Shown here piece after piece: positions 1-8,427 of a stretch of DNA of 57,329 nucleotides; position 1 is the first letter of the stretch; every line of letters starts with the position of its first letter. Source of the stretch: Ramlibacter aquaticus (GTDB lineage Bacteria > Pseudomonadota > Gammaproteobacteria > Burkholderiales > Burkholderiaceae_C); contig NZ_JADDOJ010000018.1 of the NCBI RefSeq assembly GCF_015159745.1, positions 1-57,329 of the forward strand, in the 5' to 3' direction. The translations under genes were made by a program, and so were the position numbers. A model generated the notes under the pieces. It was given only the letters and a program-made list of their open reading frames with translations, was not told where the DNA came from and did no database searches.

Positions 1-320
1 CCACGTTCAGCCCGTCGCCGGGCAGCTGGTTCATCTGCGTCCACATGAGCGCGCCGCCGGCGCCTCCCTTCTGGCCGCCGCCGCCCTGGCGGGGGCCGCC
101 CCCGGCGCTTGGGCCCAGACCGTGCCCTGCCCGGACAAAAGCATCATGTACTGGCAGGCCTTCCCGCCCGGCGGCGAGTCCGACCTGTCCGCGCGCCACC
201 AGGAGCTGGTGCTGCGCAAGAAGTGCAATGTGCAGACGGTGATGCAGTACAAGGGCGGCGCCGGCGGCGCGCTCATGTGGACGCAGATGAACCAGCTGCC
301 CGGCGACGGGCTGAACGTGG
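1..320. repeat. Inverted repeat: 1-70 is the reverse complement of 251-320
   Basis: Bases 1-70 read as the reverse complement of 251-320 with a single mismatch (65 against 256). The match stops at 70/71 and it starts exactly at the first base of the window. The two arms are separated by 180 bases. The right arm lies inside the Bug-protein coding region, and the left arm replaces what should be that gene's upstream region and first codons. This is what a fold-back chimera at a contig end looks like; a real inverted duplication is possible but less likely. Confidence 0.9.
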
Positions 321-1009
321 TGGGCATCAACCTGCCGCACATCGTGTTCCAGCCGATTCAGGGCGACGTGCAGTACAAGACGCAGGACGTGGTGCCGGTC
401 TACTGGTTCCACTTCACGCCCGACATCCTGGTGGTGCCCGTGAGCAGCCCGATCCGCAATTTCCAGGACTTCGTGAAGGCCGCCAAGGCCAGCCCCGGCA
501 GGATCAGCCTGGGCGGCTCGGGCCAGTACTCGGCCAACCACGCGGCGCACGAGCGCCTGGACGCCGCCTTCGGCATCAAGACCATCTACGTGCCCTTCAA
601 GGGCACCGGCGACATGGCCACCTCCGTCATGGGCGGCCAGGTCGACGGTGCCATGACCTACACGCCCTTCGCGATCAACAACAGGGAGCGCGTGCGCCCG
701 CTGGCCGTGGCGATGGAGAAGCGCCATCCGCTGATGCCGGACGTGCCCACCTTCCGGGAGCTGGGCGTGGACTGGGTGGACGGCGCCTGGCGCGGCATCG
801 GCGTGCCCAGGTCCACGCCGCCGGAGCAGCGCAAGAAGCTGTCCGACCTGTGGCGCGCGCTGAACAACGACCCGGAGATGAAGGAGCTGGCGGCCAGGAA
901 CGGCTTCGAGCTGGTGAACGTGGGCAGCGAGGAGATGGACGCCTTCATGGCCGCCAAGGTCAAGCTCTACACCGAGGGCGCGGCCCGCATGGGGCTGGGC
1001 AAGAAATAG
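71..1009 (+). CDS. Bug-family (TctC) tripartite tricarboxylate transporter solute-binding protein, 5' truncated
   Basis: This is a periplasmic solute-binding protein of the Bug/TctC family, which delivers carboxylates to tripartite tricarboxylate transporters or acts as an orphan receptor; Burkholderiales carry many. The frame is open from base 71 and begins inside a signal peptide (Leu-Ala-rich core ending in A-W-A-Q before TVPCPDK). Family features include the PGGESD loop near the mature start, the GGSGQYSANH segment and the MGGQVDGAMTYTPF segment. The first in-frame start, GTG at 122, falls after the signal peptide and is unlikely to be genuine. The true start is missing because bases 1-70 are an inverted copy of 251-320. 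It converges on the D-tartrate dehydratase gene 32 bases downstream, so a dicarboxylate or sugar-acid ligand is a reasonable guess; the ligand cannot be read from the sequence. Confidence 0.85.
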   Translation: MAAAALAGAAPGAWAQTVPCPDKSIMYWQAFPPGGESDLSARHQELVLRKKCNVQTVMQYKGGAGGALMWTQMNQLPGDGLNVVGINLPHIVFQPIQGDVQYKTQDVVPVYWFHFTPDILVVPVSSPIRNFQDFVKAAKASPGRISLGGSGQYSANHAAHERLDAAFGIKTIYVPFKGTGDMATSVMGGQVDGAMTYTPFAINNRERVRPLAVAMEKRHPLMPDVPTFRELGVDWVDGAWRGIGVPRSTPPEQRKKLSDLWRALNNDPEMKELAARNGFELVNVGSEEMDAFMAAKVKLYTEGAARMGLGKK

Positions 1010-1041
1010 GTGGGGACGGGCGGCGCGCCGGCCGCCGTGCC

Positions 1042-2208
1042 TCACTCGGTCAGCGCCCGCATCTCGCGGATCAGGTCCGACTTGCCCTCGAAGCCGATGC
1101 CCGGCAGCTCGGGCAGTTCCACGTGGCCGTCGCGCACCCGCACGCCGTCGGGGAAGCCGCCGAAGGGCTGGAACAGGTCGGGGTAGCTCTCGTTGCCGCC
1201 CAGGCCCAGGCCGGCGGCAATGGCCAGCGACATCTGGTGGCCGCCGTGCGGGATGCAGCGGCTGGCCGACCAGCCGTGCTGGCGCAGCATGTCCAGCGTG
1301 CGCAGGTACTCGACCAGCCCGTACGACAGCGCGCAGTCGAACTGCAGCCAGTCGCGGTCGGGGCGCAGGCCGCCATGGCGGATCAGGTTGCGCGCGTCCT
1401 GCATGGAGAACAGGTTCTCGCCCGTGGCCATGGGCTTGTCGTAGTAGTTCCGCAGCGTGGCCTGCAGTTCGAAATCCAGCGGGTCGCCTGCCTCCTCGTA
1501 CCAGAAGAGGTCGTAGGCGCGCAGGGCCTTGGCATAGGCGATCGCGGTGTCCAGGTCGAAGCGCCCGTTGGCGTCCACGGCGAGGCGCTGGCCGGGGCCC
1601 AGGATCGACAGCGCCGATTCGATGCGGCGCCTGTCCTCGTCCAGCGAGGCGCCACCGATCTTCATCTTCACCACGCTGTAGCCGCGGTCCAGGTAGCTGC
1701 GCAGCTCGTCCTTGAGCTGGCGGTCGTCCTTGCCGGGGTAGTAGTAGCCGCCGGCCGCATAGACGAAGACCCGGCGGTCGGGCGTGCCCTGGCCGTAGCG
1801 CTCGGCCAGCAGCTGGAACAGGGGCTTGTCCTCGATCTTGGCGACCGCGTCCCAGAGGGCCATGTCGATGGTGCCGATGGCGACCGAACGCTCGCCGTGG
1901 CCGCCGGGCTTCTCGTTGCGGAACATCGTCGCCCAGACCTTGTGGGCGTCCAGGTTGGCGCCGCTGTCGTCCAGCAGTGAAGCCGGTGCCGCCTCCAGGA
2001 TGCGCGGAATGAACCGCTCGCGCATCAGCGCGCCCTGGCCGTAGCGGCCGTTGGAGTTGAAGCCGTAGCCGACCACGCGGCGGCCGTTGCGCACCACGTC
2101 CGTCACCACCGCCACCAGGCTCAGCGTCATCTTGCTGAAGTCGATGTAGGCGTTGCGGATGGGCGAGGCGATGGGGCAGGTCTTTTCGCGGACCTCGAGG
2201 ATTCTCAT
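1042..2208 (-). CDS. tarD: D(-)-tartrate dehydratase (enolase superfamily)
   Basis: This 388-residue enolase-superfamily enzyme is predicted to dehydrate D-tartrate to oxaloacetate in the cytoplasm. It closely resembles the characterised Bradyrhizobium TarD as I remember it, in length and in long stretches of sequence. The N-terminal capping region contains SPIRNAYIDF and the GYGFNSNGRYGQG loop. The barrel carries the KxK motif with Lys183, metal ligands Asp212, Glu238 and Glu264, and His321 in HGGHQ. All are spaced as in TarD, one residue lower. The start at 2208 gives MRILEVREK and needs no extension. It converges on a Bug-type binding protein gene, which could supply its substrate. Mandelate-racemase relatives acting on other acid sugars are the alternative, but the overall match favours tartrate. 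Confidence 0.85.
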   Translation of the reverse strand: MRILEVREKTCPIASPIRNAYIDFSKMTLSLVAVVTDVVRNGRRVVGYGFNSNGRYGQGALMRERFIPRILEAAPASLLDDSGANLDAHKVWATMFRNEKPGGHGERSVAIGTIDMALWDAVAKIEDKPLFQLLAERYGQGTPDRRVFVYAAGGYYYPGKDDRQLKDELRSYLDRGYSVVKMKIGGASLDEDRRRIESALSILGPGQRLAVDANGRFDLDTAIAYAKALRAYDLFWYEEAGDPLDFELQATLRNYYDKPMATGENLFSMQDARNLIRHGGLRPDRDWLQFDCALSYGLVEYLRTLDMLRQHGWSASRCIPHGGHQMSLAIAAGLGLGGNESYPDLFQPFGGFPDGVRVRDGHVELPELPGIGFEGKSDLIREMRALTE

Positions 2209-2269
2209 GACCGCATTGTCCCCGCGCGGCCCGGCGCCGCCGCGGCGGAGACTACGTAGCGGCGCGGCC

Positions 2270-4252
2270 TCAGCCCATGTGCCGGGCGATGAAGCCCAGC
2301 GCGGCCTCGTACCAGGCCACCACGTTGCGCGGCTTGAGGATCCAGTGGTTCTCGTCCGGAAAGACCACCAGCTCGCTCTCGACGCCGTGGTACTGCAGGG
2401 CTTCGAAGAGGATCAGGCCCTCGCCGATGGGGCAGCGGTAGTCCTTCTCGCCGTGCAGGATCAGCGTGGGTGTCTTCCAGTGCCGGATGTGGCGGATGGG
2501 GGCGTTGCGGTCGTATCGGTCAGGCTCGGCGTAGGGGTCCTCGCCCCCCATCTCCAGGTACCACCAGGCCGGGTGGTCAGTGGTGCCTGTGAAGTTCGCC
2601 ATCGTGACGATGCTGGCGTGCGTCACCAGGCAGCGGAAGCGCTGGGTCTGCGTGCCGATCCAGTTGGTCATGTAGCCGCCGAAGCTGCCGCCCATGGCCA
2701 TGATGCGGCCCGGCGCGACGTCGGGGCGCTTCTCCAGCGCGTCCGTGAAGGCCATCAGGTCGCGGAAGCACTGCTCGCCCCAGACATTGCCCCAGATGCC
2801 CTGCACGAACTCCTGGCCGAAGCCGGTGGAGCCGCGCGGGTTGGGCTGCACCACCGCGTAGCCCTGGGCCACCGCCAGCAGCGCGTTCCAGCGCCAGTGC
2901 CAGCCGTCGCCGCTCATCCCGATGGGGCCGCCGTGGATCCACAGCAGCACCGGGTGGGGGCCGTCGCCGCGCGGCCGGGTGATCCAGCCCTGGATCGCCT
3001 GGCCGTCCGTCGAGGGGACGCTGACGCTCTCGGTCTGCGCCCAGGCATGGGCCGGCGTGAAGCCCGACAGGCGTGCCAGCGGCCGCAGCGCCTCGCCGGG
3101 GCGACCGCTGTGCAGGTGGCATTCGGGCGCGTCCAGCAGGCTGGAGTGCACGCAGGCGAAGCCGCCCTGCGGCAGGGCGTGAACCTCGGCGTGGCTGCCT
3201 TCGCCCGCCGGCGTGAGGGGCTGGACGGCGCCGGAAGCGAGGTCAATTTGGAACACCGGCACGCTGCCTTCGTCATCGGCGGTGACCCACAGCGCGTCGC
3301 CCGCCGTGGTCCAGGCCACCGGGTGGGGCCAGCGGTCCCAGGATGCCGCGACCGGCTGGCCCTGGCCCTGCAGGTCGAACACGTACAGCGTGGGCCGGTA
3401 GGCGCGTGCCGCCGAGCGCGTGCTGCGTACCGCGGCGATGCGCTGGCCGTCGGGCGAGAAGAGCGCGGTGCCAGTGCTGGTGCAGGCCGCCTGCGGAAAC
3501 TGGGTGCGGGTACCCCGCTCCAGGTCGAACAGCACCAGGTGCTGGTCTTGCTCGCGGTCCTGGCCCGGCGTGGCCCAGGTGGCCAGCAGGTGGCGGCCGT
3601 CGCGCGCCAGGTCCAGTTCCGGCTCGATGGCGAATTCCGGGCCGGCCTCGGGGGTGAGGTCGGTGCGGCCGGTGGCATCGGCGCGCGCGGCGAACAGGTG
3701 GGTGCTGGCGCGATGGCTGTCCTGGTGCAGCCAGTGGTCCCAGTGGCGCACCGGCTGGCGCAGGAAGCGCCGCGCGCTGGACCCCTTCTTCTGCGCCGCC
3801 GCCGTCTCGCGCTGTTGCTCCTGCGGCACGCCGGGCAGCACGGGCGCGAACCAGGCCATGCGGTCCGCGCCGGCCGCGAAGCGGAAGGCCTCCACGCCCA
3901 GTGGCTCGTCGGTCAGCTGCACCGCTTCGCCGCCCTGGGCCGGCAGCAGCCAGACCTGCATGCGCTCGGCCGCGCCTTCGTCGGGCTTGCGCTCGTTGGG
4001 TGCCCGGTTGGACAGGAAGCCCAGGGCGCCGTCATTGCGGAAGCAGGGTGCCGTGTCGCGGCTGTCGCCGCGCGTCAGCTGGACGGCGGGGCCGCCGTCC
4101 GTGGGCAGCTTCCAGAGGTCCGACACGTACTCGTTCCCGTCCTGAGACAGGCGCTGTACGGCAACGGCCAGCCAGCGGCCATCGGGGGAGGGCGCGATCG
4201 CGCCGACGCGGCGCAGGCGGATATGGTCTTCGACGGTGTAGCGGGCTTCCAT
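2270..4252 (-). CDS. S9 family peptidase (acylaminoacyl-peptidase/prolyl oligopeptidase type)
   Basis: A 660-residue serine peptidase with an N-terminal beta-propeller (roughly residues 1-390, with repeated SPDG-type blade motifs such as APSPDGRW and FSPDGQR) and a C-terminal alpha/beta-hydrolase domain. The catalytic triad is visible: Ser523 in GGSFGG, Asp604 in HGEKD and His636 in DENHW. No signal peptide is present, so it should act on short peptides in the cytoplasm. The start at 4252 (MEARYTVEDH) is chosen over an upstream in-frame ATG at 4363 because AAGAAGG lies just before it and the family begins about here. It is a monocistronic minus-strand gene, divergent from the DUF378 gene across about 190 bases. 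Substrate specificity cannot be assigned. Confidence 0.88.
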   Translation of the reverse strand: MEARYTVEDHIRLRRVGAIAPSPDGRWLAVAVQRLSQDGNEYVSDLWKLPTDGGPAVQLTRGDSRDTAPCFRNDGALGFLSNRAPNERKPDEGAAERMQVWLLPAQGGEAVQLTDEPLGVEAFRFAAGADRMAWFAPVLPGVPQEQQRETAAAQKKGSSARRFLRQPVRHWDHWLHQDSHRASTHLFAARADATGRTDLTPEAGPEFAIEPELDLARDGRHLLATWATPGQDREQDQHLVLFDLERGTRTQFPQAACTSTGTALFSPDGQRIAAVRSTRSAARAYRPTLYVFDLQGQGQPVAASWDRWPHPVAWTTAGDALWVTADDEGSVPVFQIDLASGAVQPLTPAGEGSHAEVHALPQGGFACVHSSLLDAPECHLHSGRPGEALRPLARLSGFTPAHAWAQTESVSVPSTDGQAIQGWITRPRGDGPHPVLLWIHGGPIGMSGDGWHWRWNALLAVAQGYAVVQPNPRGSTGFGQEFVQGIWGNVWGEQCFRDLMAFTDALEKRPDVAPGRIMAMGGSFGGYMTNWIGTQTQRFRCLVTHASIVTMANFTGTTDHPAWWYLEMGGEDPYAEPDRYDRNAPIRHIRHWKTPTLILHGEKDYRCPIGEGLILFEALQYHGVESELVVFPDENHWILKPRNVVAWYEAALGFIARHMG

Positions 4253-4443
4253 GCAGGCCTTCTTGCGTGTGGGGTCGGCGGATTGTGTCGCAGAGCGACG
4301 AAACCTGCCCTGTCCCATCCGCGAGCCCGACGCCGGCCTACAGGTGTGCGGAACCGCCCACACCGGCTGGCGGATGCCTCCTTGCCGGCGCGCGCCGCAC
4401 CGCGCCTAAGGTGCGCCGTTTTGCAACTTCAAGGAGTTCTCCG

Positions 4444-4680
4444 ATGGAAGACACCCTGCCCAACCGCCGTGCCACGCACGGCTTCAACGCCCTCGACTGG
4501 ATCGCGCAGATCCTGCTCATCGTCGGCGGTCTCAACTGGGGCCTGGTCGGCCTGTTCGACTTCGACCTGGTGGCCCGGCTGTTCGGCGACGGCAGCATGC
4601 TCTCGCGCGTGGTCTACATCCTGGTCGGGGTGTCCGCGCTCTGGGGCCTGGCCATCTTCCGGCACAGCCGCCGGGACTGA
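4444..4680 (+). CDS. DUF378 family small membrane protein
   Basis: A 78-residue protein with two predicted transmembrane helices: about residues 18-36 (IAQILLIVGGLNWGLVGLF) and 52-70. The ALDWIAQILLIVGGLNWGLVG signature, split here by eye, is typical of DUF378 (YuzA-like) proteins, whose function is unknown. AAGGAG at 4431-4436 sits seven bases before the ATG and fixes the start. A possible -10 (TAAGGT, 4407-4412) lies upstream, with TTGCCG 19 bases further up, a rather long spacing. The C-terminus is basic (RHSRRD). It is followed 41 bases later by the N-formylglutamate amidohydrolase gene, which seems to have its own promoter. Confidence 0.8.
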   Translation: MEDTLPNRRATHGFNALDWIAQILLIVGGLNWGLVGLFDFDLVARLFGDGSMLSRVVYILVGVSALWGLAIFRHSRRD

Positions 4681-4709
4681 GGCAGCGCGCACCGGCCCCT
4701 GCGGTGCGC

Positions 4710-4715
4710 CACAAT
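4710..4715 (+). promoter_or_regulatory. Candidate -10 (CACAAT) for the amidohydrolase-oxidase operon
   Basis: CACAAT ends seven bases before the ATG at 4722. If it is a -10 element, transcription would start at or next to the start codon and the mRNA would be leaderless. No Shine-Dalgarno sequence is visible, and no convincing -35 was found. Confidence 0.3.
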
Positions 4716-4721
4716 GGGCGC

Positions 4722-5570
4722 ATGGAAGCATTCGTGCGCTACCAGCCGGGGCGGACCCCGCTGGTGCTGGATTCCCCCCACAGCGGCGTGGACTACCCGC
4801 CCGACTTCCAGCCGGCCTGCGACCTGCAGGCCCTGCGGCTGGCCGAAGACACCCACGTCGAGAAGCTCTACGACTTCGCCCCCGCGCTGGGCGTGGCCTG
4901 GATCGAGGCCCTGTTTCCGCGCAGCTACCTGGATGTGAACCGCGACGTCACCGAGCTCGACGTGGGCCTGCTGGACGGCCCCTGGCCCGGCCCGCTGGAG
5001 ACCGACCCGGCGCGGCTGGGCAAGGTGCGGCTGGGCAAGGGCGTGGTGTGGCGCTGCACCGACGAAGGCGTGCCCATCTACGACCGCAAGCTGAGCGTGG
5101 CCGAGGTGCAGCAGCGCATCGCCCACTGCTGGCAGCCCTTCCACGCGGCCGTGGCCGAGGCCATAGACGCCGCGCAGGCGCGGCACGGCTACAGCATCCA
5201 CATGGACTGCCACTCCATGCCCGCGGTGAGCGGGCCGTTCTCCACCGATTTCCCGGGGCTGGTCCATGCCGACTTCGTGGTCGGCGACCGCGACGGCAGC
5301 ACCGCCAGCCCGGCCCTGTCCACGCGGGTGTGCAGCCACCTGGAGCAACTGGGCTACAGCGTCTCCTACAACCACCCCTACAAGGGCGTGGAGCTGGTGC
5401 GGCGCCACGGTGACCCGTCCCGGCAGCGCCACAGCCTGCAGCTCGAGATCAACCGCAAGCTCTACATGGACGAGCAGACCCTGGCGATGAAGCCCGAGGC
5501 GGCACGCCTGCAGGCCCACCTGCTCTCGCTGGTCGACATGCTGCTGGCCACCGACCCGCGCACGCTCTGA
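4722..5570 (+). CDS. N-formylglutamate amidohydrolase family protein
   Basis: A 282-residue zinc hydrolase of the N-formylglutamate amidohydrolase (HutG/FGase) family, expected to release formate and glutamate from N-formylglutamate. The visible motifs are DSPHSG near the start, the [13 protein letters not shown] segment, HMDCHSMP (metal and catalytic histidines) and the C-terminal [13 protein letters not shown] signature. The ATG at 4722 ([10 protein letters not shown]) is preferred; GTG at 4704 in the same frame would add only six unconserved residues. Its stop overlaps the start of the following FAD oxidase (TGATG), so the two are translationally coupled. No other histidine-utilisation genes are nearby, so a role in the hut pathway is unproven and the symbol is withheld. 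Confidence 0.85.
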   Translation: MEAFVRYQPGRTPLVLDSPHSGVDYPPDFQPACDLQALRLAEDTHVEKLYDFAPALGVAWIEALFPRSYLDVNRDVTELDVGLLDGPWPGPLETDPARLGKVRLGKGVVWRCTDEGVPIYDRKLSVAEVQQRIAHCWQPFHAAVAEAIDAAQARHGYSIHMDCHSMPAVSGPFSTDFPGLVHADFVVGDRDGSTASPALSTRVCSHLEQLGYSVSYNHPYKGVELVRRHGDPSRQRHSLQLEINRKLYMDEQTLAMKPEAARLQAHLLSLVDMLLATDPRTL

Positions 5571-6685
5571 TGGACCGGGTCGATGCAATCGTCGCCGGCG
5601 GCGGCGTGGTCGGGCTGGCGGTGGGGCGCGCGCTGGCGCAGGCCGGCGCCGAGGTCATCGTCGCCGAGGCGCTGCCGGCCATCGGGCAGAGCGTGAGCTC
5701 ACGCAACAGCGAGGTGATCCATGCCGGCATCTACTACGCGCCGGGCAGCCTGAAGGCGCGCCTGTGCGTGCGCGGCCGCGAGCTGCTGTACGACTTCTGC
5801 GACAGCCACGGCGTGCCGCATCGCCGCTGCGGCAAGTTGATCGTGGCCACCCGCGAACCGGAGCTGGAGGCCCTTCGCGGCATGCAGGCGCGGGCCGCCG
5901 CCAACGGCGTGGACCTGCGCTGGCTGGGCGGCGACGAGGCCATGCGCCTCGAGCCGGCGCTGGCCTGCGTGGCGGCGCTGGAGTCCCCGGCCACCGGCAT
6001 CGTGGACAGCCACGCCTTCATGCTGGCGCTGCAGGGCGACCTGGAACGCGCCGGGGGCCTGGTGGCCCTGGGCTCGCCGGTCGCCTCCGCCCGGCTGGCG
6101 CAGGCGGCGGGGCACGTGGTGCGCTTCGCGGACGGCAGCGAGCTGGCCTGCCGCTGGCTGGTGAACAGTGCCTCGCTGCATGCGCCCGGGCTGGCGGCGC
6201 GTTTCGAGGGCCTGGACCCGCGCCATGTGCCCACGGCCTACTTTTCCAAGGGCAACTACTACAGCCTGGCCGGGCGGGCGCCGTTCTCGCGCCTGATCTA
6301 CCCGGCCCCGGCCGATGCCTGGCTGGGGGTGCACCTCACCCTGGACCTGGGCGGCCAGGCCCGTTTCGGCCCCGACCAGGAGTGGCTGGACATCGCCACG
6401 CCCGAGCAGATCGACTATGCCGTGGACCCGCGCCGCGCCGACGGCTTCTATGCCGAGGTGCGCCGCTACTGGCCGGGCCTGCCGGACGGGGCCCTGCAGC
6501 CGGCCTACAGCGGTGTGCGGCCCAAGCTCCACGGCCCCGACGGCAAGGCGCCCGACTTCCGCATCGACGGGCCGGCGCTGCACGGGGTTCCCGGCCTGGT
6601 GAACCTGTTCGGCATCGAATCGCCGGGGCTCACCAGTGCGCTGGCGATCGGCGGCGAGGTGCTCAGCCTGCTCGCGCGGCCTTGA
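5570..6685 (+). CDS. lhgO: FAD-dependent oxidoreductase, L-2-hydroxyglutarate dehydrogenase-like
   Basis: A 371-residue DAO-superfamily flavoprotein. The N-terminal dinucleotide-binding motif [17 protein letters not shown] (about residues 10-26) is followed by the [24 protein letters not shown] segment (here described, residues about 43-66) typical of LhgO/L2HGDH proteins. The C-terminus contains the second FAD contact GVRPKLHG and the [20 protein letters not shown] segment. The predicted reaction is oxidation of L-2-hydroxyglutarate to 2-oxoglutarate, passing electrons to the membrane quinone pool. It is translationally coupled to the amidohydrolase upstream. Its last 23 bases overlap the 3' end of pyrD on the other strand. 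A related 2-hydroxyacid or glycine-oxidase-like substrate cannot be excluded. Confidence 0.75.
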   Translation: MDRVDAIVAGGGVVGLAVGRALAQAGAEVIVAEALPAIGQSVSSRNSEVIHAGIYYAPGSLKARLCVRGRELLYDFCDSHGVPHRRCGKLIVATREPELEALRGMQARAAANGVDLRWLGGDEAMRLEPALACVAALESPATGIVDSHAFMLALQGDLERAGGLVALGSPVASARLAQAAGHVVRFADGSELACRWLVNSASLHAPGLAARFEGLDPRHVPTAYFSKGNYYSLAGRAPFSRLIYPAPADAWLGVHLTLDLGGQARFGPDQEWLDIATPEQIDYAVDPRRADGFYAEVRRYWPGLPDGALQPAYSGVRPKLHGPDGKAPDFRIDGPALHGVPGLVNLFGIESPGLTSALAIGGEVLSLLARP

Positions 6686-7709
6686 GCGCCCGCGCCACCT
6701 CGTCCACCAGCGCCGGGCCCTTGTAGATCAGGCCGGTGTAGACCTGCACCAGGTCGGCGCCGGCGCGCAGCTTGGACACCGCGTCCGCGCCGCTCAGGAT
6801 GCCGCCCACGCCGATGATGGGGAAGCCCGGACCCAGCGCGGCGCGCAGCTGGGCGATCACGCGGTTGCTGGCCTGCAGCACGGGCGCACCGCTCAGGCCG
6901 CCGGTCTCCTGGGCGTGGGCCAGGCCCTGCACCGCGTCGCGGGCGATGGTGGTGTTGGTGGCGATGACGCCGTCCATGCCGTGCCGGCGCAGGGCCGCGG
7001 CGATGGCCTCCACCTGCGTCTCGTCGAGGTCGGGCGCGATCTTCAGGAACACGGGCACGCGGCGGCCCTGCGCGGCGGCCAGCTGTTCACGGCGCTGGGC
7101 GATGGCCGACAGCAGGCCGTCCAGCGCGGCGTCGGACTGCAGGCTGCGCAGGTTGCTGGTGTTGGGGCTGGAGATGTTGACCGTGACGTAGTCGGCATGC
7201 GGGTACACGCCCTCCAGCCCGAGCAGGTAGTCGCGCGTGGCCTCCTCGATGGGGGTGCTGGCGTTCTTGCCGATGTTCAGGCCCAGGATGCGGCCCTGGC
7301 GGCGGAAGGTGGCGCGCTGCACGTTGGCGATGAAAGCCTGCAGGCCGTCGTTGTTGAAGCCCAGGCGGTTGATCAGCGCCTCCTTCTCGGGGATGCGGAA
7401 CATGCGGGGCTTGGGGTTGCCCGGCTGCGGCTGGGGCGTGACGGTGCCCACCTCGACGAAGCCGAAGCCCATGCCGCCCAGGCCGTCGATGCAGCGCGCG
7501 TTCTTGTCCAGGCCGGCGGCCAGGCCCACGCGGTTGGGAAAGCGCAGCCCCGCTATCGTCACCGGGTCGTCGACCAGGGGGTTGCACCAGGCCCAGGCCA
7601 GCGGCGTGCCCTGGGCCCGGGCCAGCCAGCCCATGGTGAGGTCGTGGGCGGCCTCGGGGTCCATGCCGAAGAGGATGGGACGGGCGAGTGAGTAGGGCAG
7701 GAGGGCCAT
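6663..7709 (-). CDS. pyrD: Quinone-dependent dihydroorotate dehydrogenase (class 2)
   Basis: A 348-residue flavoenzyme that oxidises dihydroorotate to orotate with quinone in de novo pyrimidine synthesis, at the inner membrane. The N-terminus [22 protein letters not shown] is the short amphipathic quinone-binding extension of class 2 enzymes (described by its first residues). Further motifs are [10 protein letters not shown], the NRLGFNNDG loop, [13 protein letters not shown] with the class 2 catalytic serine, and the FMN-binding IIGVGGI and YTGLIYKGP segments. The start at 7709 is chosen because the frame continues upstream into the divergent rpiA gene without family similarity. It is divergent from rpiA across 45 bases, and its 3' end overlaps lhgO by 23 bases. 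Confidence 0.95.
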   Translation of the reverse strand: MALLPYSLARPILFGMDPEAAHDLTMGWLARAQGTPLAWAWCNPLVDDPVTIAGLRFPNRVGLAAGLDKNARCIDGLGGMGFGFVEVGTVTPQPQPGNPKPRMFRIPEKEALINRLGFNNDGLQAFIANVQRATFRRQGRILGLNIGKNASTPIEEATRDYLLGLEGVYPHADYVTVNISSPNTSNLRSLQSDAALDGLLSAIAQRREQLAAAQGRRVPVFLKIAPDLDETQVEAIAAALRRHGMDGVIATNTTIARDAVQGLAHAQETGGLSGAPVLQASNRVIAQLRAALGPGFPIIGVGGILSGADAVSKLRAGADLVQVYTGLIYKGPALVDEVARALKAARAG

Positions 7710-7754
7710 GGATAATTCCGCGCAGGCAAACAAGCAAACCCCGGGATTGTCGCA

Positions 7755-8426
7755 GTGACCCAAGATGAACTGAAAACACTGGTCGGCCAGGCCGCCCTCC
7801 AATACGTGGTGCCCGGCGAGATCGTCGGCGTGGGCACCGGCTCCACGGTGAACAAGTTCATCGCCGCCCTGGCGACGATGAAGGACCGCATCCCCGGCGC
7901 CGTCTCCAGCTCGGTCGCCTCGACCCGGCTGCTGGAATCCCTGGGCATCCGCGTCTTCGAGGCCACCGAGGTGGACGAGCTGGCGGTCTACATCGACGGC
8001 GCCGACGAAATCGACGGCCAGGGCTACATGATCAAGGGCGGCGGCGCGGCGCTCACGCGCGAGAAGATCGTGGCCGCGCAATCGCGCCGCTTCGTCTGCA
8101 TCGCCGACGAGAGCAAGCTGGTCCAGCAGCTGGGCCGCTTCCCGGTGCCGGTGGAGGTGATCCCGATGGCGGCGCGGCGCATCGCCCGCCAGTTCGCGGC
8201 CCTGGGCGGTACGGCGACCCTGCGCCAGAAGGACGGCCAGCCCCTGGTGACCGACAACGGCCAGCACATCCTGGACGTGGCCGGGCTGGCGATCGCCGAC
8301 CCGCTGGGTTTCGAGAGCGAGGTCAACCAGTGGCCCGGGGTTGTCACCGTCGGGGTGTTCGCGCACCAGAAGGCCGCGGTATGCCTGCTGGGCACCGCCA
8401 GCGGCGTGCGCACCCTCAGCTACTGA
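7755..8426 (+). CDS. rpiA: Ribose-5-phosphate isomerase A
   Basis: A 223-residue enzyme that interconverts ribose-5-phosphate and ribulose-5-phosphate in the pentose phosphate pathway. All family motifs are present: [13 protein letters not shown] (phosphate loop), the SSVAST loop, YIDGADEID with the catalytic aspartate, and [14 protein letters not shown] with the lysine. It starts at GTG 7755 (MTQDELK); no ATG lies close by in frame. The 45-base gap to divergent pyrD must hold both promoters. Its stop is one base from the 3' end of the converging DUF4124-glutaredoxin gene, so the two genes share essentially no terminator space. Confidence 0.95.
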   Translation: MTQDELKTLVGQAALQYVVPGEIVGVGTGSTVNKFIAALATMKDRIPGAVSSSVASTRLLESLGIRVFEATEVDELAVYIDGADEIDGQGYMIKGGGAALTREKIVAAQSRRFVCIADESKLVQQLGRFPVPVEVIPMAARRIARQFAALGGTATLRQKDGQPLVTDNGQHILDVAGLAIADPLGFESEVNQWPGVVTVGVFAHQKAAVCLLGTASGVRTLSY

Positions 8427-8427
8427 A

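Noticed and set aside
109..1980. Long plus-strand frame of 623 codons across the Bug and tarD genes
   Set aside because: It overlaps two recognisable genes, has shadow-type Arg/Gly/Ala-rich composition and no domain.
4253..4363. N-terminal extension of the S9 peptidase from the ATG at 4363
   Set aside because: The extra residues have no family similarity and the ATG at 4252 has a good AAGAAGG ribosome-binding site.
2153..5413. Long plus-strand frame of over 1,000 codons opposite the S9 peptidase
   Set aside because: Antisense and frame-shifted shadow of the peptidase and amidohydrolase genes, produced by high GC at third positions.
4722..5570. Part of a histidine-utilisation (hut) operon
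   Set aside because: No hutU, hutH, hutI or hutC-like gene is nearby, so only the family name is used.
7710..8366. N-terminal extension of PyrD through the rpiA region
   Set aside because: It would be antisense to rpiA; the class 2 N-terminus begins at 7709.
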